A stretch of DNA of 64,000 nt, from positions 1-64,000 of the forward strand of contig DASYNF010000198.1 of the NCBI GenBank assembly GCA_036008685.1. The letters are read 5' to 3'. Made by a program: the position numbers and the translations under genes. Positions 55,784 through 64,000 of the stretch are shown piece after piece. The notes below the pieces were generated by a model. That model saw only the letters and a program-made list of their open reading frames with translations. It was not told the origin of the DNA and did not search any database. Origin of the DNA: Actinomadura_C sp036008685 (GTDB lineage Bacteria; Actinomycetota; Actinomycetes; Streptosporangiales; Streptosporangiaceae). Position 1 is the first letter of the stretch, and each line of letters starts with the position of its first letter.

Positions 55784-55808
55784 TCTCGCGGTCGTCCGCG
55801 AGATCACG
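55779..55808. terminator. Hairpin of the dispersed repeat family between antiporter and gatD
   Basis: 13-bp perfect arms CGTGATCTCGCGG / CCGCGAGATCACG with loop TCGT, between convergent stops. Confidence 0.85.
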
Positions 55809-55823
55809 GCCGGAGCCGGAGGG

Positions 55824-56534
55824 TCAGGTCAGGACGGCGTTGAGGCGTTCCTGGCGGAGCCGCCCCGCCCAGGAGTCGTCGAGCGGCCGCAGGTCATGGC
55901 CGACCGCCCAGCGCAGCAACAGGTCGGCGAGCGCCGGATTGCGCACCAGCGCCGGTCCGTGCATGTACGTCCCGACGACGTGGTCGCGGTAGGCGCCCTC
56001 GTGACCATCACCGTTGCCGATCCCGTGGAGGGTCCTGGCGAGCGGCCGGACGCCCTGGCCGAGATGCGTGACGCCCTGGTGGTTTTCGAACCCGGTGATC
56101 GGTGGGAGGCCGAGTGCCGGGTCCACCTCCCCCACGATCTCGCCGACGGCCCGCCGTTCACCCCGGGTGCTGCGGATGTCGAGAAGCCCGAGGCCTTGGA
56201 GAGGCTGTCCCTCTTCGCCCCCGAACTCGGTGCCGAGGAGCTGATAGCCCGCGCACACCGCGAAGATCACCGAGCCGTACTCGGCCGCGCGGGCCAGTGC
56301 TCCGTCCCCGCGCAGCCGCTGGGCGGCCAGGATCTGCGGCCGGTCCTCCCCGCCACCGAGCAGGTAGATGTCACCGTCGACCGGCACCGCCTCGTCCGAG
56401 CGCACGTGCACGGTCTGCGTGGCGATGCCGCGCATCCTCGCCCGGCGTTCCAGGACGATGCAGTTGCCCTGGTCCCCGTAGGTGCTCAGCAGGTCGGGGT
56501 AGATCCAAACGATCTTGATCCGGTCAGAGGGCAC
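55824..56534 (-). CDS. gatD: Lipid II isoglutaminyl synthase, glutaminase subunit GatD
   Basis: 236 residues, class I glutamine amidotransferase of the CobB/CobQ type. Catalytic Cys94 in VIFAVCAGYQLLG, family start IVWIYPDLLSTYGDQGN, and catalytic His in VVGTYMHGPALVRNP. It supplies ammonia to MurT, which amidates the alpha-carboxyl of D-glutamate in lipid II. Its start overlaps the murT stop by 11 bp. Full length. Confidence 0.94.
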   Translation of the reverse strand: MPSDRIKIVWIYPDLLSTYGDQGNCIVLERRARMRGIATQTVHVRSDEAVPVDGDIYLLGGGEDRPQILAAQRLRGDGALARAAEYGSVIFAVCAGYQLLGTEFGGEEGQPLQGLGLLDIRSTRGERRAVGEIVGEVDPALGLPPITGFENHQGVTHLGQGVRPLARTLHGIGNGDGHEGAYRDHVVGTYMHGPALVRNPALADLLLRWAVGHDLRPLDDSWAGRLRQERLNAVLT

Positions 56535-57756
56535 GGCCGTACCTCGTTCGAATGTTCTGGAAGGCGGTGTAGTTGGCGATCACATCAAGCCTGCCCGGGG
56601 GCACGGCCATCACGGCCTGCTCGATGTCGTCGACGAGGGTGAACTGCACGTCGGCCGCCTCCAGCCGGGTGGCCAGGTCGAGCCTGCGCTCTCCGGTCGC
56701 CCAGACCGGGCGGCCGCGCAGGATCCGGTAGTCGACGTCCCACAGCCACGACGTGTCGCGGCCGTCCGGACCCTGCGCGTTGATCGACAGCACGACCGGT
56801 CCCGGAGCGGGTTCGAGCACGTCGAACGACTCCAGCCAGCCGGCGGGGTTCTTCGACAGCAGGAGCCGGATCTGCCGGCCCGCGTGTTCGACGGTGGTGT
56901 AGCGCCCGGCCACCGACTTGACCTGGCCGAGCAGGGGCATCGCCGCGTCGGGCTGCACGCCGAACTGCGCCACCACCGCCAGGGCCATCGCCCCGTTGGA
57001 GCGGTTGGCCCGGCCCGGCAGCTGCAGCGAGAGGTCGAAGGTCCGCCCGTCCGGGGCCGTGACCCGCCCGCCGTGCAGGATCCAGTCCGGCTTGGGGCGG
57101 GCGAAGTGGCACTCCCGGCACGCCCACTCGACGCCTTCACGGTCGAGCGGCCCACCGCACTCGGGGCAGCACCACGAGTCCTCACGCCAGTGCTGTCCGG
57201 CGGCCACCCAGGTCACGCTCTTGGCCGTCTGCGCGCCCCAGGTCACGAGCGGGTCGTCACAGTTGGCGACCACGTGGGTGTCGGCGCCTTCCAGCGCCTT
57301 ACGCCATTTGCCCGCGAGCAGCCAGATCTCGGCCGCCCGGTCCATCTGGTCGCGGCTCAGGTTCATGAGAAGGACGACGTTGGCCCCGGTCTCCCGGAGC
57401 ACCATCGGGACGTACTTCTCGTCACACTCGAGCACGCCGTACCTGGCACCGGGCGCCGACGCCAGCGCGGACACGTGCCCGGTCGGCATGTTGGCGCCGA
57501 AGGCGTTGGTCGCCACCTCACCGAGCCCGCTCATCGCCGAGGCGATCAGACGGGTGGTCGTGGTCTTGCCGTTCGTGGCGCTGACGAGTACGAGGTTGCG
57601 GTCACGCGCCAGCCGGGTCAGCAGCTCGGGGTCGAGGGCGAGCCCGATACGCCCGCCGATCACCGAGCCGTCACCGCGCCCGGCGAGCCGCGACATCCGT
57701 GAAGCAGTGCGACCGAGCGCAACGGCCAGTTGCGCACGCAGCGGAAGATCGCTCAT
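56524..57756 (-). CDS. murT: Lipid II isoglutaminyl synthase, Mur-ligase-like subunit MurT
   Basis: 410 residues from ATG 57756 (GGGAG upstream). Mur ligase fold: ATP loop SATNGKTTTTRLIASAM, Mur motif NLSRDQMDRAAEIWLL, a Cys4 zinc ribbon (CPECGGPLDREGVEWACREC) inserted in the central domain and characteristic of MurT, and the C-terminal DUF1727 domain with the catalytic Asp region (VLSINAQGPDGRDTSWLWDV). With GatD it converts D-Glu to D-isoglutamine in lipid II, needed for cross-linking. Preceded by a short frame with a hairpin. Confidence 0.95.
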   Translation of the reverse strand: MSDLPLRAQLAVALGRTASRMSRLAGRGDGSVIGGRIGLALDPELLTRLARDRNLVLVSATNGKTTTTRLIASAMSGLGEVATNAFGANMPTGHVSALASAPGARYGVLECDEKYVPMVLRETGANVVLLMNLSRDQMDRAAEIWLLAGKWRKALEGADTHVVANCDDPLVTWGAQTAKSVTWVAAGQHWREDSWCCPECGGPLDREGVEWACRECHFARPKPDWILHGGRVTAPDGRTFDLSLQLPGRANRSNGAMALAVVAQFGVQPDAAMPLLGQVKSVAGRYTTVEHAGRQIRLLLSKNPAGWLESFDVLEPAPGPVVLSINAQGPDGRDTSWLWDVDYRILRGRPVWATGERRLDLATRLEAADVQFTLVDDIEQAVMAVPPGRLDVIANYTAFQNIRTRYGRAL

Positions 57757-57769
57757 ATGCTCCCGTTCT

Positions 57770-57865
57770 CTATCTGGGGGCGTCTGAGGTAGTGGCACTC
57801 AGACGGCGATAGAGCGACTCTAGTCGCTGCCCCGGCAGGTTCGGGGCAATGGCCACAATCATGAC
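57770..57865 (-). promoter_or_regulatory. Possible leader frame and hairpin upstream of murT
   Basis: A 31-codon frame (MIVAIAPNLPGQRLESLYRR then LSATTSDAPR) ends 13 bp before murT. Within it the hairpin CGTCTGAG-N9-CTCAGACG (57781-57805) is perfect. A leader peptide with an attenuating stem, or just an untranslated leader, is possible. Confidence 0.35.
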
Positions 57866-57870
57866 TTCTC

Positions 57871-58461
57871 TCAGGTGCAGGTCATACCACGAGCTCTCGT
57901 ACCTGGTGCCGAAGCCGTCTCGGCCGCGGCGAGCACCGCGGCGAAACGGTCGTTCGGCTCGATGACCACCGCCCGCGCATGACCACTCCGGATCAAGGCC
58001 GCGTTGACGAAGACCCCCAGGTGACGGCCGCCTCCGGGGCGCCCCGGATCTGCCCCCTCGTCTGTCCACACGTATCCGAGACGCCGGCCGTAGGGATCGA
58101 ACGGCTCACGGTCGGAGGCGACGTGGAGGACCGCGCCCGCTCGGATCAGCTTGGACAGCGCCCGCTCGGCCGCCCGGCCCGCGCAACCCTTCGCGCCCGC
58201 GGACCGGCGGAGCCGACCGTACGTCCGGGGCAGTTCGGGGGCGTCGACGCCGATGAGGCGCAGCCGGAGCGGACGACCGTGTGAAGACACGACCAGCGTG
58301 TCCCCGTCCACGACCCGTACGGCCCTGACCCGCACGGTGTCGCGGGGCCGCGGGACCGAGGTCCGCCGGGTCACCGGAGGCCGTCTCCCCTCGTGCTCAG
58401 GGTCGTAGCACAGAACCCGTCCACATCCCACGACCGACACGGCGAGGACGAGGAGTGTCAT
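57871..58461 (-). CDS. Thermonuclease-like (SNase) lipoprotein
   Basis: 196 residues from ATG 58461 (GGGAG 9 bp upstream). Lipobox VVGC near residue 15, then an SNase OB-fold domain (about 45-190): VRAVRVVDGDTLVVSSHGRP with catalytic Asp, LRLIGVDAPELPRTYGR (Arg/Asp site), and REPFDPYGRRLGYVW with the second catalytic Arg region. It should be a secreted, membrane-tethered nuclease. A Gly/Pro/Arg-rich loop (DEGADPGRPGGGRHLG) is inserted before the last helix. Confidence 0.85.
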   Translation of the reverse strand: MTLLVLAVSVVGCGRVLCYDPEHEGRRPPVTRRTSVPRPRDTVRVRAVRVVDGDTLVVSSHGRPLRLRLIGVDAPELPRTYGRLRRSAGAKGCAGRAAERALSKLIRAGAVLHVASDREPFDPYGRRLGYVWTDEGADPGRPGGGRHLGVFVNAALIRSGHARAVVIEPNDRFAAVLAAAETASAPGTRARGMTCT

Positions 58462-58666
58462 AGGTCTCACTCCCGCACCGTCTCAGCGTCCACCGACAAT
58501 ACGGGCGGGTCCGCCGACACGCCGGTCTGCGGAGCATGAAGGTTGCGCGACAATGCCAGGATCGGACAGCGACGAGATTCGCCGGACAATCCGAACAACA
58601 AGTCCGACGCACACGCGACCCAGTAGTTTGTCAGGAAAAGCGGCGACAAGGCGAGGTCTAAAAGCG

Positions 58667-60568
58667 ATGCAGTGCCCGACGTGCGGCAAGAACACGCCTG
58701 GGACGCTGAGCAGATGCGTTCGTTGCGATGCCCCAATCTCCCAGCGGCCGCCGGAGACTCCGGCCCAGGAACCGCAGGCGCATCACGCGCCGCCGGCGGG
58801 GGGCGCTGATCCTGTGGCAACGCAGCAGTTCGGCCACGGCGAGGAGCCACGGAACCCGGCCCCGGCCTCCGAGGCGGACCGGGATCCACAGAGCCCACCC
58901 GGGTCCTACGACAGCGGTCCGCAATCGTGGACGTCGGACTCCGAGGCGATCGAGCGGTGGGCCTCCGCGACCCCTCTGACCGGCGGTACGGGACATACCT
59001 GGTCCTCATCGGCCGAGACGGCGGCGGCCCAGCCCGAGCAGGCCGGACAGGCCCCGGCCGATCCGTGGTCGCAGGACGCGGGAACTCAGTGGTGGTCTCC
59101 GGAGCCGGACTCCGCTTCCGCGTCCCCGGGCGCGTCCGGCTGGTCCCCACCGGCCGACCCGCCACATCCGGAGCCGGAACGGTCCGCGGCGGCCCATCCG
59201 GCGAGCGGGGCGAGCGAGGGGGAGCCACCGTACTCCGTCTCCGGCCACGGGACCTCGGACCACTCTGCCCCCGACTCGGTGGACGCCTGGTACGCCCCGC
59301 CATCGCCGGCCGCCGGCCGGCCGGGGGGCGGCGAGTCCACACAGTCCTGGTCCTCGGACTCCGACGCCCCCGAGCCGGACGAGCCCGGCGGCGGCACGGA
59401 TCAGAGCCATCAGCCCGCGAAGGACGCACGGTCCCGGACACCCGACATGGGCGCCACCCAGGTCTGGTCACAGGTGCCGGCCTCAGGCGCCGGCGACTCC
59501 CGGCGGGGACAGGGCGGCCCCGGGACCCGGGACGGCGAATCGGCGGAGTCGATCGTCCCGGACTCCTGGTTCGCGGGGTCACAGCCGGGACCGCGGCCGC
59601 CTGCCGAGCAGTGGCCGCCGCACCCCGCGGAGCAGTCACCCCACCCCGCGGAGCGGTCGCCGCAGCCCGCCGAGCAGTGGTCGCCCCACCCCACCTCGGA
59701 GCAGTGGTCGCCGCAGTCCTCGGAGCAGTGGTCGCCCCGGCCCGCGGAGCAGTGGTCGCCGCGGGCCGAACCGGCGAACCAGGGCCCATGGGGGGCACAG
59801 TCCCAGCCGGGCACGACATCGGCCTGGGGGGCGCAGCCGCACAACGGTCCCGGGGCCATGCCACATCACGACAACGTGATGCCGGGCCAGGGTTTCTCCC
59901 CCTCCCCGCACCAGGACTTCTCCGGGCCGCAGCACTACGGCTATCCACCCGCCGAACAGAAGCGCGGCCGGGCGGGCAAGCCCATGATCCTCGGCGTGGC
60001 GGGCCTCGTGGTGGTCGCCCTGATGGCCGTGGCCTTCGTGATGTGGCCGGACAGCCCCGAAAAGCCCGAGAGCCGGCCCACGCCTGCCGCGGTCACCTCC
60101 TCGGCCAAGGCCGACAATCCGGTGGCCCGTAAGCAGGCGCTGACGGTCAACTCGTTGCTGAACGCCAGCGCCGCCAGCCGAGGCGAGCTGGGACGGGCCC
60201 TCGTCGCGGCGAAGCAGTGCAAGGGACTGCCGGCGGCCATCCAGGCCATGAAACGGGTGGCGCAGCAGCGGCAGCTGCAGATCAGCCGGACCAGGCGTCT
60301 GCAGGTCGGCTCGCTGTCCGGCGGCACCCAGCTGCGCGCCCATCTGGCCAAGTCGATGCAGATCTCCCTGGACGTGGACAAGGCCTACCTCAGCTGGGCT
60401 GAGCATGCTTCTCACGGCTGCAAGGGCAGACCCAAGGGGGACGCCAACTATCGGCGGGGCGGCCAGTTGTCCAACCAGGCGACCGTGACCAAGCAGCGGT
60501 TCGCGGCGCTGTGGGCTCCCGTCGCCACCGAGCAGAAGCTGCGCCCGCGGACGGCCAACCAGTTCTGA
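58667..60568 (+). CDS. Zinc-ribbon membrane protein with long Trp/Ser/Pro repeats
   Basis: 633 residues from ATG 58667. An N-terminal zinc ribbon (CPTCGKNTPGTLSRCVRCDA; C3, C6, C17, C20 type spacing) is followed by about 400 disordered residues: WS-rich blocks (GPQSWTSDS, GTQWWSPEP, STQSWSSDS) and seven or so AEQWSPHP/SEQWSPQS units (about 310-370). One membrane helix (about 440-465, ILGVAGLVVVALMAVAFVMW) leads to an extracytoplasmic helical domain of about 165 residues (KQALTVNSLLNASAASRGEL, ALVAAKQCKGLPAAIQAMKR). Function unknown; a cytoplasmic zinc ribbon plus outer domain suggests a scaffold or sensor. Confidence 0.78.
   Translation: MQCPTCGKNTPGTLSRCVRCDAPISQRPPETPAQEPQAHHAPPAGGADPVATQQFGHGEEPRNPAPASEADRDPQSPPGSYDSGPQSWTSDSEAIERWASATPLTGGTGHTWSSSAETAAAQPEQAGQAPADPWSQDAGTQWWSPEPDSASASPGASGWSPPADPPHPEPERSAAAHPASGASEGEPPYSVSGHGTSDHSAPDSVDAWYAPPSPAAGRPGGGESTQSWSSDSDAPEPDEPGGGTDQSHQPAKDARSRTPDMGATQVWSQVPASGAGDSRRGQGGPGTRDGESAESIVPDSWFAGSQPGPRPPAEQWPPHPAEQSPHPAERSPQPAEQWSPHPTSEQWSPQSSEQWSPRPAEQWSPRAEPANQGPWGAQSQPGTTSAWGAQPHNGPGAMPHHDNVMPGQGFSPSPHQDFSGPQHYGYPPAEQKRGRAGKPMILGVAGLVVVALMAVAFVMWPDSPEKPESRPTPAAVTSSAKADNPVARKQALTVNSLLNASAASRGELGRALVAAKQCKGLPAAIQAMKRVAQQRQLQISRTRRLQVGSLSGGTQLRAHLAKSMQISLDVDKAYLSWAEHASHGCKGRPKGDANYRRGGQLSNQATVTKQRFAALWAPVATEQKLRPRTANQF
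59605..59766. repeat. Degenerate repeats coding (A/S)EQWSP units
   Basis: Repeated GAGCAGTGGTCGCC words (at about 59608, 59670, 59700, 59724, 59748) encode the EQWSP blocks of the preceding gene entry. Confidence 0.8.
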
Positions 60569-60621
60569 CCCTCGAAGGCCTGATCCGCCGCGAAGACACC
60601 CGACGCGGGCCCGACGGCGGA

Positions 60622-60936
60622 TCAGGCTCTCAGGTCCGCGCCGAGCTGACGGACCGCCTCGGTCAGCACTCCCACCGTGGTGACCCGGGAGGCGAGGCGC
60701 CGCAGTGCGTCGGCCAGCCGGCTGTCGTCACGGTCGCCGCAGCCGGCTTCCTCCCTGATGTCGGCGAGGTCGCGCCGGGCCTTACCCGGTTCGGACAGCG
60801 AGCTCGCATGCCGGGCGAGGAGCCGTTCCAGCCGGTCGAGCGCGTCCACCACCTGCGGGGAGGTCCCGCCGGGCCGTCCGACCCGGCCGATGAGGTCCCC
60901 ATCGCCTATGTCGAGCCCTGGGCTGTCACCGATCAT
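60622..60936 (-). CDS. Small helical protein next to the HerA-like ATPase
   Basis: 104 residues. After a Gly/Asp-rich start (MIGDSPGLDIGDGDLIGRVG) it is predominantly alpha-helical with Leu/Ala heptads (VVDALDRLERLLARHASSLS, LADALRRLASRVTTVGVLTE, AVRQLGADLRA). The pattern resembles small actinobacterial accessory proteins placed beside NTPases of conflict-type loci (DUF5955-like), but I cannot name a family with certainty. It is downstream of the ATPase gene on the same strand (gap about 270 bp). Confidence 0.55.
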   Translation of the reverse strand: MIGDSPGLDIGDGDLIGRVGRPGGTSPQVVDALDRLERLLARHASSLSEPGKARRDLADIREEAGCGDRDDSRLADALRRLASRVTTVGVLTEAVRQLGADLRA

Positions 60937-61178
60937 GGCGATGCCTCCAACAGGACGGGAAAGGGCTGAGCGAGCCCATCTGCTCGCGGCCGTGGCGAGG
61001 ATCGTCTCGACGCCCGCCGGCGGCGGTGTCCACGGAGAAAGGACCTCACCGGGCCGCGGTCACCGTGGATCGGCATGTGCTCTTGGGTCAGGATCCGCAT
61101 CACCGCGGTCGAGAACCGCCGCGGACCCGTGGCGGCGTCCCCTCTGGGGTGAAAAGCCGCTCTAAGCTCAGATGATAC

Positions 61179-61194
61179 GCCCGCGCGAGCGGGC
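61179..61194 (-). terminator. Short hairpin just after the HerA-like gene
   Basis: GCCCGC-GCGA-GCGGGC, 14 bp beyond the stop on the minus strand. Weak, no T-run. Confidence 0.4.
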
Positions 61195-61208
61195 ACCCCC
61201 GAGAGGCT

Positions 61209-63995
61209 TTACGGGGTCTCGGGCTCGCCCGGGTCGTCAGGCTCACACGGGGTCTCAGGCTCGTACGGGGGCACCCCGCCCGAGTCCACCAGGCGCCCGG
61301 GCCAGCTGAGCACGGATTCCAGCCAGAACCCGGTCCACGTCGCATCCGCGACGTGGACGAGCTGTTCCTTTTCCTCGAGCCCGATGGTGACCACCGCGAC
61401 ATCCGCTCCGAACTCCTCGTTGTCGTCCTCGCCGAGGATGGCCGTGCAGGCGAGCGGCCGGTTGCCCGGCAGTTCCATGGACAACGGGTGCCGCCGCAGT
61501 GCCCGGAGCCGGTTGCCGACCTTGGCATGGGCGGACTGCTTCAGCCCTGGGAGCGAGTAGTCCAGTGGCGGCGCCGGTGCGTGCCTGTCGGGCCGGCCGC
61601 CGCCGTACGGGAAGATCCGGTCCATCTCGTGCAGCCAGCGCACCTGCGGGATGACCCAGGAGGGACCCGGCAGTGATCCCGCCGGCCCGTACGCGCCGCC
61701 GAGCAGTTGCCCCCCGACCTCGGCCGCCGCGGCGATGAGCCGTTCGGGCTCGAACGCGACCCGGAGCGCTTGTGCCCGCCGGCCCACGCAGCGCTCGAGG
61801 GCCGTGGCCAGCATGCACTCGCGCAGCCTCGGCGCAAGCCGGGACCAGGAGCGGGCGAGCTCGGAGGGTACGGCCGGCAGCGGGCGGTTGACCGCGTGGG
61901 CCAGGACGAGAACGTCGGCCCAGACCCGCAGCCAGGCCCACTCGGGATCGGCCACGAGGAGGTCGGCCTGGCGCAGCTCGTACAGGGTGCAGGCCCGCCC
62001 GGACCGGCACTCGCAGCCGCACGCGGCGGACCGCCGCCCGTCGATGGGCGGCGGCGGTCCGGGCCGCGCGCCCTCCCGCCCTTCACCGTGCGGGACGCGC
62101 ACGCGCAGCGGGCGGTCCATGCCGTCCGCGAAGACCGCGGCGACACCGGGCCGAAGCGATACGACCTCACGGGACTGGTCCTCGTCGAGGTTCATCGCCG
62201 CACCGACCTGGTGCCGGTCGTCGAAGGCGGGGAGCCGGTGCACGACCTTGAGGGCACTGTTCTTGATCACATCCGGGACCAGCTTGGTCGGGATCTGCTC
62301 GGCCACGACGATGCCCTCGCCGTACGCCCGGATCTCGGCGAGCATCCCGGCGAACAGTTCGACGGCGTGTGAGCTCGCCCGCTCGTGGCCGCGGTTGCGC
62401 AGCAGCCGGTGGGCCTCCTCGATCACGATGACGTGCCGGAGCCCGCCGGGACGGCCCTCCGCGCGCTCACGCCGCGCGCGGATCCGCAGGTGCTCGACGA
62501 TCCGGATGATCAGGGTCCCCATGAGGAAGGCCTTGTCCTCGTCGTTGGCCACGTCCTCGATGGCCAGCACGACATTGTCGCGCAGGAGTCCTCCGATGTC
62601 GGCGGCGTGCCCGCCCTCGAAGAACCGGCCGGCGGAGCCGATCCGCAGCGAACCGAGCCGTACGTCGACGAAGCCCTGCACGTCCGCCATCAGCTCCCGG
62701 CCGTAGCCCACGTCGCTGACGACCTGGAGCGCGGCGGTCTGCAGCTGCCGCAGGGTCGGTACCGACGGCGGGACCAGCGAGCCTGGCACGCCGGCCCCGG
62801 TGACCACGTCCCAGCCGTTGGCCTCGTAGACCCGCTGCAGCGCCTGCGACATGATCTGCGGGAACGGCTCCTCGGCGTCGAAGGCGGCCTGGAACAGTGC
62901 GCGGACCATGTCGATGTGGGCCTGCACCGGATAGCCGGGCTCGGGGGCGAGCGGGTTCACCGAGACGGGGACCGCGCCGGGGTCCGACGGATTGATGACC
63001 GTGACCGGTGAGCCCATGTCCTCGATCCGGCCGGCCATCTCGGCGTATTCGGACTTCGCCGGCTCGATGGCCAGCCACGGGATCCCCCCGCGGGTGAGCT
63101 GCTCGAGCAGGTGGCGTACGGTCTGGGACTTGCCGGCTCCGGTCGCCCCGGTCACGAACACGTGCCGGTTGAGGGTGGACCGCGGGATCGTGAACGTGCC
63201 GACCTGCCGGTCCTGACCGTCGAGGATGGCGCCGAGCTCGATCTGGTCCGAGCCGCCGGCGGTCTCGGAGGTCACGTCGAAGTAGCCGGCGTCCAGGACC
63301 CGCAGCCCCGGCACCTCGCGGCGGGGCAGGCCCGCGAGCGCGGCGAGCGTGCCGGCCGTGGCCATGAACGGGTATTCGAACTCATGGGAGAGTGGCGCGC
63401 GCCGGTGCCCGTCGTCGACCGTGATCCGGCTGTCGTCCCCGTTCAGGGCCGCGGCGAAGGGCATGGCGCCCTGCCCGGATCGCAGCCGGTACGGGTGGTG
63501 GCTCATCTCCATCGACCCGGTCAGCACCGGAGCGATCTGGGCCAGCTCGGCCTCGCTCTCGGCCCCGGCGAGGACCCTCACCCTCCACAGGCCGGCTTCG
63601 CGGAAGGCGTCCAGCTCGGCCAGGCGCTGTTCGAGACGCTCCACGACCAGGCGGGGGCCGTCCTCTTCGCGGCGGCGCTGCATCTGCAGGTCGTACTGCA
63701 GCTCGTGGATCTCCTCGTCGATCAGCCCTTCGTCACAAGGGTCCGCCACGACGACCCACCCGAAGGGCCGTGCCATCAGGCTGACCAGCATCGACTCGAA
63801 CAGGCTCGGCCGCTCGGGGGCACCCTGCTGATGGACGAGCCGCGGGGCCGGCCGACCCGGGCAGCGGGCCCAGACCATGCCCTCGGCCTGCTCCAGCCAC
63901 TCGTCGCCGATGGCGACGCCCCGGGCTCCGTTGGGGAACAGCAGGCCCTGCCGCCCGGCGTCACCCGGTGTGGGCGGTCCCGCGTTGGTGATCAT
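61209..63995 (-). CDS. HerA/FtsK-like DNA-translocase ATPase (N-terminus possibly outside window)
   Basis: At least 928 residues; ATG 63995 is only 5 bp from the window edge, so the true start may lie outside. An N-terminal region (1-270) with a charged coiled coil (EIHELQYDLQMQRRREEDGP) precedes the RecA-like ATPase: Walker A FVTGATGAGKSQTVRHLLEQ (about 287-300), WLAIEPAKSEYAEMAGRI, Walker B RHVIVIEEAHRLL, then the sensor-like segment IRAYGEGIVVAEQIPTKLVPD and NSALKVVHRLPAFDDR. After it comes a Cys cluster CGCECRSGRACTLYE (zinc-binding candidate) and about 260 residues of unknown fold, with a PYEPETP/GEPETP tail. HerA-type pumps move DNA, often with a nuclease, in repair or phage defence. 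No nuclease partner is visible here. Confidence 0.8.
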   Translation of the reverse strand: MITNAGPPTPGDAGRQGLLFPNGARGVAIGDEWLEQAEGMVWARCPGRPAPRLVHQQGAPERPSLFESMLVSLMARPFGWVVVADPCDEGLIDEEIHELQYDLQMQRRREEDGPRLVVERLEQRLAELDAFREAGLWRVRVLAGAESEAELAQIAPVLTGSMEMSHHPYRLRSGQGAMPFAAALNGDDSRITVDDGHRRAPLSHEFEYPFMATAGTLAALAGLPRREVPGLRVLDAGYFDVTSETAGGSDQIELGAILDGQDRQVGTFTIPRSTLNRHVFVTGATGAGKSQTVRHLLEQLTRGGIPWLAIEPAKSEYAEMAGRIEDMGSPVTVINPSDPGAVPVSVNPLAPEPGYPVQAHIDMVRALFQAAFDAEEPFPQIMSQALQRVYEANGWDVVTGAGVPGSLVPPSVPTLRQLQTAALQVVSDVGYGRELMADVQGFVDVRLGSLRIGSAGRFFEGGHAADIGGLLRDNVVLAIEDVANDEDKAFLMGTLIIRIVEHLRIRARRERAEGRPGGLRHVIVIEEAHRLLRNRGHERASSHAVELFAGMLAEIRAYGEGIVVAEQIPTKLVPDVIKNSALKVVHRLPAFDDRHQVGAAMNLDEDQSREVVSLRPGVAAVFADGMDRPLRVRVPHGEGREGARPGPPPPIDGRRSAACGCECRSGRACTLYELRQADLLVADPEWAWLRVWADVLVLAHAVNRPLPAVPSELARSWSRLAPRLRECMLATALERCVGRRAQALRVAFEPERLIAAAAEVGGQLLGGAYGPAGSLPGPSWVIPQVRWLHEMDRIFPYGGGRPDRHAPAPPLDYSLPGLKQSAHAKVGNRLRALRRHPLSMELPGNRPLACTAILGEDDNEEFGADVAVVTIGLEEKEQLVHVADATWTGFWLESVLSWPGRLVDSGGVPPYEPETPCEPDDPGEPETP

Positions 63996-64000
63996 CTCGA

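Overview
This window is high-GC chromosomal DNA from an actinobacterium. Family-level signals (mycothiol biosynthesis gene mshA, CarD, MurT/GatD, a SenX3/PhoR-RegX3/PhoP type two-component pair, DUF3263, DUF2637, DUF2516, GTG/TTG starts with strong GGAGG sites) and a gene order resembling the Streptomyces core (groEL - MoaD-like - threonine-synthase-like; cysS - rlmB - tRNA-Thr; carD - ispF; phoU // phoR-phoP; mshA - ybjN - gpmA; murT - gatD) point to the Streptomycetales/Streptosporangiales part of the phylum. I see no insertion sequence, prophage, CRISPR array or rRNA operon. The only tRNA is tRNA-Thr(UGT).

Left part (1-14 kb): a groEL gene cut by the window edge, with an unexpected internal duplication and two CIRCE operators; a SAM-I riboswitch controlling a threonine-synthase-like enzyme and a sulfur-carrier protein (best read as the MetM/MetO methionine route rather than threonine synthesis); a cation efflux transporter; trehalose-6-phosphate synthase (otsA) and, about 5 kb further on, its phosphatase (otsB); a sulfotransferase; an ECF sigma factor divergent from a membrane Ser/Thr kinase; an FAD monooxygenase; and a MarR regulator flanked by two gene remnants.

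Middle (14-32 kb): a membrane-anchored subtilisin with a long repetitive cytoplasmic tail, tRNA-Thr, rlmB, cysS, homogentisate dioxygenase, a DUF2637 membrane protein, ispF and carD (ispD is not between them), a thioredoxin-like membrane protein, a lipoprotein, the phosphate-type two-component system with a clear PHO box facing phoU, then gpmA, ybjN and mshA.

Right part (32-64 kb): oxidoreductase, methyltransferase and acyl-CoA synthetase genes; cydAB overlapping a macrodomain gene, with BlaI-type operator sequences in the interval shared with a blaI/M56-peptidase pair; an MMPL exporter with a divergent TetR gene and shared operator; a GDSL lipoprotein; an XRE regulator overlapping a heparin-binding-haemagglutinin-like gene; two tandem YpfJ-type metallopeptidases; a DUF2207 protein; a beta-keto acid cleavage enzyme; D-Tyr deacylase; ygfZ, a Fur-family regulator, a nitrobindin-like protein, DsrE, a Ca/cation antiporter, gatD-murT, a thermonuclease-like lipoprotein, a zinc-ribbon/repeat/membrane protein, and at the right edge a HerA/FtsK-like ATPase.

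Items most worth a second look: the duplicated GroEL segment, the riboswitch-metM-metO unit, a dispersed palindromic terminator-like repeat (one copy of which lies in frame inside cydB), an orphan 12-codon reading frame with a Shine-Dalgarno site complementary to nearly the whole 16S rRNA tail, and the BlaI-like operators in front of cydAB.
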